A DNA stretch of 21,445 nt, taken from contig CAAFWR010000031.1 of the NCBI GenBank assembly GCA_900766745.1, forward strand, positions 1 to 21,445. Reading direction: 5' to 3'. How positions within the stretch are numbered: position 1 is the stretch's first letter; every line of letters starts with the position of its first letter. This DNA comes from Methanobacteriaceae archaeon. Lineage in GTDB: Archaea; Methanobacteriota; Methanobacteria; Methanobacteriales; Methanobacteriaceae. This document shows positions 15,230 through 21,445 of the stretch, one piece after another. The notes under the pieces are model-generated. The model made no database searches and had not been told where the DNA came from. It saw only the letters and a program-made list of their open reading frames with translations. The position numbers were made by a program, and so were the translations under genes.

Positions 15230-17506
15230 TTAATTGAGGTTCTTACGAGCCGCATCAAGGATTAATTTTTTCTCTGCCCTAGCTACAGTTTTTCTAACTT
15301 CAGCTACAGCATCAGTATTAGATGAAACACTTGTAATTCCATATCCTACAAGTTTTTCAACAATACGAGGTACACTACCTGCTTGACCACAGATACTGCA
15401 TTTTACTCCTGCTTCTACACATTTTTTAATTGTTCTTTCAATTAACTTCATAACCGCAGGATGTTCTTCAGAATAGTGTTTAGCTACAAATTCATTGTTT
15501 CTGTCAACAGCTAATGTGTATTGTGTTAAATCGTTTGTTCCTAAACTTACAAAATCAATACCGACTTTAATGTATTCTTCAATCATAAGTGCAGCTGCAG
15601 GTATTTCCACCATCATACCAAAGTCAATATCTTCATGAGGTATAAGGCCAACACTAGCACAAAGCTCTTTTGCTTTTACAAGTTCTTCTGGGTTTTGTGA
15701 TAATGGAATCATAATGCCTAAGTTAGTGTAACCTTGATCATATAATTTTTTAATAGCTTTAAATTCACATTTGAGAATTCCAGGTTGATCTAACTCTCTT
15801 CTGATACCTCTCCAACCTAACATTGGATTGTGTTCTTCAGGTTCGTTTTCTCCACCTTCTAAAGTGATAAATTCATCAGTTGGTGCATCTAAGGTTCTGT
15901 ACCAAACAGGTTTTGGATAAAATGCATCAGCTACAATTTTTACGTTTTTAGCAATAGTGTCAATTAATTCATCTTCTCTGCCTTCTTCAACGAATTTACC
16001 TGGGTGAATACCACTAGTTAACATCATGTGTTCAGTTCTAAGTAATCCAACACCATCAGCACCAGTAGCTGCTGCTCTTTCAGCTGCTTCAGGCATACTT
16101 ACATTAGCTTTAACTTCAGTTACGGTAATAATTGGTGCTGCTTCTACATTGGATGTTGCAACAGGAGCTTCTTCTTTGGCTTCAGTAATACCGTCAAATA
16201 CTAATCCTTTTTTACCATCTAAAGTTACACCAGAATTTTCTTTTAAAGTTGAAGTAGCTGAACCAGTTCCTACTACACAAGGAATGCCTAATTCACGAGA
16301 AATAATAGAAGCGTGACATGTTACCCCACCTTCATCAGTTATAATTCCAGCAGCTCTCCTCATAGCAGGAACCATATCTGGAGTGGTCATAGTAGTAACC
16401 ATAATGTCTCCTTCTTTTACTTTATCTAATTCATCGATATCTTTAATAATTTTTACTAAACCAGAAGCAATACCTGGGCTTGCACCAAGACCTCTAATGA
16501 TTACATCGCCCTCAACTGCATCATCACTTCCATCTGCAGGTGCATCATTGTCAAGAGTTGTGATTGGTCTTGCTTGTAATAAAAATAACTCATCATCTTC
16601 AAATGCCCATTCAGTGTCCATTGGTTCACCATAATGAGCTTGAACCCTTTTACCCATTTCAGTTAATTCAATAAGTTCCTCATCGGATAAAACTCTTTCT
16701 TCCCTTTTATCTTCAGGAACTGGAACTTTAATACTTGTTCCTTTGTCATCATTAGTGTACATTACTTTTTTATCACTAACAGTGACATTGATAATCTCAT
16801 CGTTCTTTTTGTCAACTGCATAATTATCTGGAGTTACATCACCAGACACTACAGATTCACCAAGTCCCCATGATCCTTCGATTAATGCAACTTCTTCACC
16901 AGTAGAAGGATTTACAGTAAACATTACACCTGCTTTATCTGCATCAACCATTTTTTGAACAACAACAGCAATATATACTTTTGAGTGTTCGAAATCGTTT
17001 TCTTCCCTGTAGAAAATAGCTCTTGCTTCAAATAAAGATGCCCAGCATTTCCTTACATATTCAATTACATCCTTATAACCGGAAACATGTAAAAAAGTAT
17101 CTTGTTGACCTGCAAAGGATGCTTCAGGTAAATCCTCAGCAGTTGCAGAAGAACGGATAGCCACATCAGTATTTTCTTCACCAACTCTTTGACAAAGTTG
17201 ATTATAAGCTTCAATAATAAATGTAGTTATTTCATCAGGAATTGGAGTTTTAATAATAAGTGATTTGATTTCTTCAGCAGCACGTTGAAGTTCTTTAGTA
17301 TCATTAATGTCAATTCCGTCTAAGATCTCCATAACTTTATCGTTAATTCCACCATCTTCCATAAACTTTTGATAAGTTTCTGCAGTTACTACAAAACCTG
17401 GTGGTACGGGAATTCCTGCTTGAGTGAGCTCTCCTAAATTTGCACCCTTTCCACCTGCAATTCCTATATCAGATTTATTTAAATCCTCAAATTTTACAAC
17501 ATACAT
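15230..17506 (-). CDS. ppsA: Phosphoenolpyruvate synthase (pyruvate, water dikinase)
   Basis: A 758-residue cytosolic enzyme converting pyruvate, ATP and water to PEP, AMP and phosphate for gluconeogenesis. Domains in order: N-terminal ATP-grasp (GGKGANLGEL at 18-27, VAIRSSATAEDLPEASFAGQQDTFL near 115-139, up to about 320), central swivelling phosphohistidine domain (DEGGVTCHASIISRELGIPCVVG, His398), and C-terminal PEP/pyruvate TIM barrel (GVGLLRTEHMM; GWRGIRREL; FVSLGTNDLTQYTLAVDRNN; CSICGQAGS with the acid/base Cys near 706). Length is normal for archaeal PpsA. AGAGG lies 8 bases before ATG, and a very good BRE/TATA stands about 70-85 bases upstream. No truncation or frameshift was noticed. 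Confidence 0.97.
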   Translation of the reverse strand: MYVVKFEDLNKSDIGIAGGKGANLGELTQAGIPVPPGFVVTAETYQKFMEDGGINDKVMEILDGIDINDTKELQRAAEEIKSLIIKTPIPDEITTFIIEAYNQLCQRVGEENTDVAIRSSATAEDLPEASFAGQQDTFLHVSGYKDVIEYVRKCWASLFEARAIFYREENDFEHSKVYIAVVVQKMVDADKAGVMFTVNPSTGEEVALIEGSWGLGESVVSGDVTPDNYAVDKKNDEIINVTVSDKKVMYTNDDKGTSIKVPVPEDKREERVLSDEELIELTEMGKRVQAHYGEPMDTEWAFEDDELFLLQARPITTLDNDAPADGSDDAVEGDVIIRGLGASPGIASGLVKIIKDIDELDKVKEGDIMVTTMTTPDMVPAMRRAAGIITDEGGVTCHASIISRELGIPCVVGTGSATSTLKENSGVTLDGKKGLVFDGITEAKEEAPVATSNVEAAPIITVTEVKANVSMPEAAERAAATGADGVGLLRTEHMMLTSGIHPGKFVEEGREDELIDTIAKNVKIVADAFYPKPVWYRTLDAPTDEFITLEGGENEPEEHNPMLGWRGIRRELDQPGILKCEFKAIKKLYDQGYTNLGIMIPLSQNPEELVKAKELCASVGLIPHEDIDFGMMVEIPAAALMIEEYIKVGIDFVSLGTNDLTQYTLAVDRNNEFVAKHYSEEHPAVMKLIERTIKKCVEAGVKCSICGQAGSVPRIVEKLVGYGITSVSSNTDAVAEVRKTVARAEKKLILDAARKNLN

Positions 17507-17575
17507 GTCATAACCTCTTGGTACGAAAAATTATTCTGAAAATTGACTAATTAAAAATCAATAATCATATAATAA

Positions 17576-17592
17576 TTTTATATATGCTTTTC
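17576..17592 (-). promoter_or_regulatory. BRE/TATA promoter of ppsA
   Basis: The minus strand reads GAAAAGCATATATAAAA: BRE GAAAAGC (17592-17586) directly before TATATAAAA (17584-17576). Transcription would start near 17554, giving a leader of about 48 nt with AGAGG near the start codon. Confidence 0.7.
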
Positions 17593-17639
17593 ATAATTAA
17601 TATAATTTAAGTAAAATTGGACTGCTAATTATTTACCTG

Positions 17640-17803
17640 TTTTTTGATTAAGACTTCTAATTTTCCATTTTTTCTAAATATCAAGCTATTTTCAATGAAA
17701 ATGTAATCATTGATGTATAAGATAACCAAAATTCACTTTAAAATAATATCTTCTACCAAATGACATTGGTTTCGTAAACTTCAGTTTCCAAAATGGGGGT
17801 GCT
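17640..17803 (+). pseudogene. Frameshifted remnant of adhesin-like coding sequence upstream of the long ORF
   Basis: Three frames hold successive pieces of the linker that precedes the beta-helix at 20030-20130. ENVIIDV then TAA (17697-17720) matches GNVIFDAKG. KIHFKI (17728-17745), in a second frame, matches NLHFEV. NDIGFVNFSFQNGGAMLWNG (from 17759), in a third frame that continues into the long ORF, matches EKITFRNFNFTASGGAISWTG. Two frameshifts and a stop therefore separate the remnant from the intact frame, with no intact start or signal peptide. This shows that the ORF at 17804 is the surviving part of a longer gene. Confidence 0.65.
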
Positions 17804-20800
17804 ATGCTCTGGAATGGTAATTCTGGTACCTTAACTAATTGTACTTTTATAGATAATAATGCTAATGGCTTTGGTGGTGCAGTATTTTGGAATGGTTCTG
17901 ATGGTACTTTGATTAATTCCACTTTTACTGATAATTCTGTTACATTAGATCGTGTTGATGTTAACCGTTTTGATGTTAATGTTACTGTTGGTGGAGGTGC
18001 AGTATTTTGGAATGGAGTGAATGGTAATTTAGATAACTCCATTTTTAACAATAATTATGTGAATATTAATAATGTTAATGTGAATGTAGGTGATATTAGT
18101 GTTGTTGTGGGTAACGTTACTGTCCCTATTTCTGGTGTTAATATTTATGCAAATGGTGGTGCAGTATACTGGAATGCAACCAAAGGTAAAATAAACAATT
18201 CTATTTTTAATAAAAATCGTGTAGAAATCCACAATATTAATGTAGCTACAGGTGATGTTAAAGTCATAGCCAAAGATACAAATATTTTCATTGATGGCAC
18301 TAATATTACTTTAAGTGATGTTAATGTTACTGTTGGTGGTGTTAATATTTATGCAAATGGTGGTGCAGTATACTTGAACGCAACGGAATCCAATATAATT
18401 GACTCCACTTTCAACGACAATATTGCTACTGTTAATGTTACTAGTGCAACCGTCGGCAATACTAATGTTACAATCGATAATGTCACTAGCATAATTACTG
18501 TTGTATCTATTTTCGCTAATGGTGGTGCTATATGTATTGATAATGACAATGTTACTTTAACTAAATCCAAATTCACTAACAATACAGCAAATGTTGAAAA
18601 TATTATTAATAGTGATGGTATTTACATTAGAACATATGGTGGTGCTGTTTCTTGGAATGGGCAGAATGGTAATTTAACTAATTCTAATTTCACCAATAAT
18701 AAGGGTTATTATGGTGGCGGTGTTTCATGGGGCGGTACTGCTACTAATGGTATTATATCAGGTTCTACATTTACTGGTAACACTGCTACTGGTGGAGGTG
18801 GTGGTGCTGTAATTTGGAGTGGTGCTAATGGTACTATATACAAATCTACATTTGCTAGTAATTCTGCTGGTTGGAGTGGTACTATTTACTGGCTAGGTCA
18901 TAATGGTACTATATCTAACTCTATTTTCACTAGTAATTCTGCTACAACTATGGGTAGTGTTGTTCAATTGACTGGTGCTAATGGCACTATTTCAAACTCT
19001 ACTTTTATTAATAACAGTGGTGGATGGGGTGGTGTTGTTGAAATGCGTGGTGCTAACGGTATTATAACTAATTCTACTTTTACTAATAACGCTATCACCA
19101 GACATGATGGTGGTGCTGTTTATTGGACTGGTGCTAACGGTACCCTAACTAACTCTACTTTTATTAATAACACTGCTCCTAGTGGGGGTGCTGTTTCTTG
19201 GACTGGTGCTAACGGTACCCTAACTAACTCTACTTTTACTGATAATTCTGCCAACAATGGTGGTGCTGGAGCTGTAATTTGGAGTGGTGCTAATGGTACT
19301 ATACTTGATTCCACTTTTATTAATAACTCTGCTACTACTAATGGTGGTGCTGTTTGGTTGACTGGAGTTAATGGTGCTATAATTGATTGTGCCTTTACCC
19401 GTAACTCTGCTACTCGTGGTGGTGGTGCTGTCGTATGGAATGGTCCTAAAGGAATTATAACTGGTTCTACTTTTACCCGTAACTCTGCTAGTTGGAGTGG
19501 TACTATTTACTGGCCAGGTGCTAATGGTATTATATCAAACTCTATTTTTACCAGTAACACTGCAGGTATTGGTAGTGCTGTTCAGTTGGCTGGTGCTAAC
19601 AGTACTATAAGTAACTCCACTTTCATTAATAATACTGGTGATTCAGGTGCTATTGAAATACAAGGTGTTAACGACACTATAACTGGTTCTACTTTTATTG
19701 GTAACGCTGCTACTAGATATGATGGTGGTGCTGTGATTTGGAGTGGTGCTAACGGTACCCTAACTAACTCTACTTTCAAAGGTAACACAGCTAATAACCG
19801 TGGTGGTAGTATTTACTGGAGAGGCGCTAATAGTAATATGGCTAATTGTAATTTCAGAGACAACTCTGCTGCTTTTGGAGATAATGTTTATTGGTATTGG
19901 ACTGTAACTGAATTTTTAAACAAATACAGTCAAATCAATGATCTTGATTATGTTTATATTAGAAATGGTGTAGAAACCCCCACACGCACTATTATTTTAA
20001 ATAAAAAAGGCATAATAATCTCCAGCGAAGGTAATGTAATTTTCGATGCAAAAGGAGGTAATCTTCACTTTGAAGTGACTGGAGACAATGTTTTAATTGA
20101 GAAAATTACTTTCCGAAACTTCAATTTCACAGCAAGTGGAGGAGCAATATCTTGGACAGGGAACAAGGGAATATTGCAGAATTGTAACTTCATAAACAAC
20201 ACAGCTTCCCAGGGTGGTGCTATCATATTTGCAGGTAATAATAACATCCTATTAGATTCTACTTTTATTAATAACACTGCTAGTACTGGTAGTGGCGGTG
20301 GTGCTTTGTGGTACGGTTCTAACTGCTTTGATTGTAGTTTAACTAATTGTAATTTCATTAATAATGTTGCTGGTTATGGCGGAGGTGGAGTTGCCTTTTT
20401 GGCTCCTAATTGTAGTTTAACTAAATGTACATTTACTAGTAATAATTCTCCTCGTGGTGGTGGTATTTATTGGCAGGAATTGAGTGTTAATGGTATTTTA
20501 TCTGATTCTACTTTCACAGGCAATACTGCCAAGAATAATGGTGGTGGAATTTACTGCCTTGCTGAAAATACTTATTTAATTAATTGTACTTTCATTAACA
20601 ACACTGTTAGTGCAGGTAGTGGTGGTGCTATTCGTTGGAATGGTGCTAATGGATATTTAATTGACTGTACTTTCATTAACAACACTGCTTCTGGTAGTGG
20701 TGGTGCTGTTTACTGGAATGGTGCTAATGGTATTTTAAGTAATTCAAATTTTATTAAAAATAGTGCTAATGCCACTACAGGTGGTGGTGGCGGTGTTGCT

Positions 20801-21355
20801 TGGTTTGCTACCAATGGTACTATAACTGGTTGCACTTTCACAGCCAATAATGTTATTAATGGTGGTGCTGGTGTTTACTGGCACGAAAGTGCCGATAAAG
20901 GTACTTTATCTAGTTCTACTTTCACAAACAATATAGGCAAACAAGGAGCTGGTGTTTACTTTTTCAGTAGCAATGGAAATATAAAAGACTGTACTTTCAT
21001 TAACAACACTGCTAGTGAAGGTGTGGGTGGCGGTATCCGTTCAATCGCTATTAATGCTACTATAATCGGTTCCACTTTCGTAAACAATACAGCTATTTAT
21101 GGTGGTGCTATTTCTTGGCATGTTGCAGGTTCTATTATCAATTGTACTTTTATTAATGATAAATGGAGCAAATCTAATGGAATTTATGTTGCTAATAATA
21201 ATGATTTAATCATAAATGGTGGAAAAGGTATAGTAGAAATAATCAGCGGAGGAACTCTTTCTGGAATCTCTATCGTAGTTTTAAACAATGAAACATATTA
21301 TTATCCCCCAAATACGAATATTAATTTGGCTCTGTCAAAATTTATATTGATTTGA
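17804..21355 (+). CDS. Adhesin-like beta-helix repeat protein lacking signal peptide (truncated gene or cassette)
   Basis: A 1183-codon ORF of short rungs (GGAVxWxGANGTLTNSTFTNNSA), a parallel beta-helix like the polymorphic repeats of methanogen adhesin-like proteins. Order: helix A (1-699), with long Val/Asn-rich loops at about 45-250; a non-repeat linker (about 700-776, TVTEFLNKYSQINDLDYVYIRNG to ITFRNFNF); helix B (about 777-1130); and a short end with SIVVLNNETYYYPPNTNINLALSKFILI. The Met at 17804 lies inside the first rung (NGGAMLWNG) and in-frame homology continues upstream of it. No signal peptide, membrane anchor, Ig-like domain or sorting motif is present, whereas such proteins are normally exported. 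The frame stays open for 3.5 kb despite the missing start, suggesting recent truncation or maintenance by recombination. Expression as a protein is doubtful. Confidence 0.75.
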   Translation: MLWNGNSGTLTNCTFIDNNANGFGGAVFWNGSDGTLINSTFTDNSVTLDRVDVNRFDVNVTVGGGAVFWNGVNGNLDNSIFNNNYVNINNVNVNVGDISVVVGNVTVPISGVNIYANGGAVYWNATKGKINNSIFNKNRVEIHNINVATGDVKVIAKDTNIFIDGTNITLSDVNVTVGGVNIYANGGAVYLNATESNIIDSTFNDNIATVNVTSATVGNTNVTIDNVTSIITVVSIFANGGAICIDNDNVTLTKSKFTNNTANVENIINSDGIYIRTYGGAVSWNGQNGNLTNSNFTNNKGYYGGGVSWGGTATNGIISGSTFTGNTATGGGGGAVIWSGANGTIYKSTFASNSAGWSGTIYWLGHNGTISNSIFTSNSATTMGSVVQLTGANGTISNSTFINNSGGWGGVVEMRGANGIITNSTFTNNAITRHDGGAVYWTGANGTLTNSTFINNTAPSGGAVSWTGANGTLTNSTFTDNSANNGGAGAVIWSGANGTILDSTFINNSATTNGGAVWLTGVNGAIIDCAFTRNSATRGGGAVVWNGPKGIITGSTFTRNSASWSGTIYWPGANGIISNSIFTSNTAGIGSAVQLAGANSTISNSTFINNTGDSGAIEIQGVNDTITGSTFIGNAATRYDGGAVIWSGANGTLTNSTFKGNTANNRGGSIYWRGANSNMANCNFRDNSAAFGDNVYWYWTVTEFLNKYSQINDLDYVYIRNGVETPTRTIILNKKGIIISSEGNVIFDAKGGNLHFEVTGDNVLIEKITFRNFNFTASGGAISWTGNKGILQNCNFINNTASQGGAIIFAGNNNILLDSTFINNTASTGSGGGALWYGSNCFDCSLTNCNFINNVAGYGGGGVAFLAPNCSLTKCTFTSNNSPRGGGIYWQELSVNGILSDSTFTGNTAKNNGGGIYCLAENTYLINCTFINNTVSAGSGGAIRWNGANGYLIDCTFINNTASGSGGAVYWNGANGILSNSNFIKNSANATTGGGGGVAWFATNGTITGCTFTANNVINGGAGVYWHESADKGTLSSSTFTNNIGKQGAGVYFFSSNGNIKDCTFINNTASEGVGGGIRSIAINATIIGSTFVNNTAIYGGAISWHVAGSIINCTFINDKWSKSNGIYVANNNDLIINGGKGIVEIISGGTLSGISIVVLNNETYYYPPNTNINLALSKFILI
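18134..18374 (+). repeat. Duplicated rung with Val/Asn-rich loop
   Basis: A 37-base identical segment encoding GVNIYANGGAVY occurs at 18134-18170 and 18338-18374, 204 bases (68 codons) apart. A 24-base segment encoding DVNVTVGG recurs at 17971-17994 and 18316-18339. The repeats mark loops of about 35-45 residues inserted between rungs only in this part of the protein. Confidence 0.75.
18801..19770 (+). repeat. Internal duplication of a five-rung block in the adhesin ORF
   Basis: The rung series at about 18801-19150 recurs in the same order at about 19423-19760. Each copy has GGAV(I/V)W, then WSGTIYW(L/P)G, NSIFTSN, a rung with (V/A)VQL(T/A)GAN, STFINN, a rung with (V)E(M/I), then R(H/Y)DGGAV. 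The offset is about 620 bases. Coordinates are approximate because rungs within a copy are also alike. Confidence 0.7.
19123..19238 (+). repeat. Tandem 75-bp rung repeat with 41-bp identity
   Basis: 19123-19163 and 19198-19238 are identical, one rung (25 codons) apart. They contain TGGTGCTAACGGTACCCTAA and encode WTGANGTLTNSTF. A 33-base part recurs at 19744-19776. Such near-perfect tandem DNA repeats are hot spots for slippage or unequal exchange. Confidence 0.8.
20115..20127 (+). repeat. 13-bp junction motif at the beta-helix start, copy 2
   Basis: GAAACTTCAATTT, identical to the minus strand of 1034-1046. Here it lies inside an intact frame (KITFRNFNFTASGGA) at the linker to helix B boundary. 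Confidence 0.7.
21296..21327. repeat. Right copy of the 32-bp perfect inverted repeat (partner 2-33)
   Basis: Identical to the reverse complement of 2-33. It encodes YYYPPNTNIN near the end of the adhesin ORF. Matching stops at 21328, and the ORF ends after nine further codons that look unlike the rest (LALSKFILI). The gene's original 3' part may therefore have been lost just here. Confidence 0.9.
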
Positions 21356-21360
21356 TTTTT

Positions 21361-21405
21361 ATCATAATTTTATGATTTTTTATTTTTGTTGTTTTATTGT
21401 TGTTT
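21361..21405 (+). terminator. Hairpin and T-rich end after the adhesin ORF
   Basis: ATCATA (21361-21366) and TATGAT (21371-21376) form a small perfect hairpin. Long T-rich sequence follows, including runs of six and five T. This is consistent with a transcript end. Confidence 0.5.
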
Positions 21406-21445
21406 ATTTTTGAAAAAAAGAGCGTAAATTTAATATAATAAGTGG

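Noticed and set aside
17707..20358. Minus-strand ORFs rich in Val, Pro and Leu opposite the right adhesin
   Set aside because: Their composition is the reverse complement of GGT/AAT-rich rungs, and they lack ribosome sites.
17804..21355. Regular short repeats that could be mistaken for a CRISPR array
   Set aside because: The repeats are degenerate, follow codon periodicity in one long frame, and lack unique spacers of constant length.
1..21445. A recombinase, transposase or invertase that would act on the inverted tracts
   Set aside because: No such gene is seen in the window, so any inversion would need general homologous recombination or an enzyme encoded elsewhere.

Overview
The window looks like chromosome from a Methanobrevibacter-type methanogen (order Methanobacteriales, gut or rumen lineage). 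Evidence seen: very AT-rich DNA, archaeal BRE/TATA promoters, and U-rich ends in place of classical terminators. It carries genes for methyl-CoM reductase activation (AtwA), coenzyme F420 synthesis (ArfA, CofD, CofE), methanopterin and methanofuran synthesis (MptD, MfnA), archaeal IMP cyclohydrolase (PurO), an archaetidylserine synthase-like enzyme, an MreB-type actin, a sortase, and Asn/Gly-rich beta-helix 'adhesin-like' repeats. The genus call is inference from gene content and style; no search was run.

Layout. (1) 1-1044, minus: the 3' part of an adhesin-like gene, open to the window edge but with no start codon and preceded by an in-frame TGA. (2) 1193-2791, minus: atwA with its own promoter. 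(3) 2922-10524, minus: a tightly packed run of ten genes, in transcription order an unknown protein, mreB, rnhB, exbB/tolQ-like, exbD/tolR-like, purO, cofE, cofD, arfA and a TIM-barrel Dus-like gene. (4) 10525-10829: divergent AT-rich promoter region. (5) 10830-13985, plus: pssA-like, a DUF515-like membrane-anchored protein, a sortase, and mptD. (6) A hairpin/T-tract between convergent mptD and mfnA, then mfnA and ppsA on the minus strand. (7) about 17640-21355, plus: a second adhesin-like locus, a 1183-codon beta-helix ORF whose upstream flank is a frameshifted remnant of the same kind of gene.

How it fits together. ArfA, CofD and CofE supply three steps of F420 synthesis from GTP and phospholactate; PurO makes the IMP that feeds GTP; MptD, MfnA and AtwA serve the other methanogenic cofactors and MCR. 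The sortase, MreB, ExbB/ExbD and the membrane lipid enzyme are cell-envelope functions.

The most unusual structure is the pair of adhesin-like tracts at the two ends of the window. They are in inverted orientation, share a perfect 32-bp 3' segment (2-33 and 21296-21327) and a 13-bp segment at the start of the beta-helix, and both lack a start and signal peptide. This resembles a set of silent donor cassettes, or the ends of a roughly 20-kb invertible block, more than two ordinary adhesin genes.
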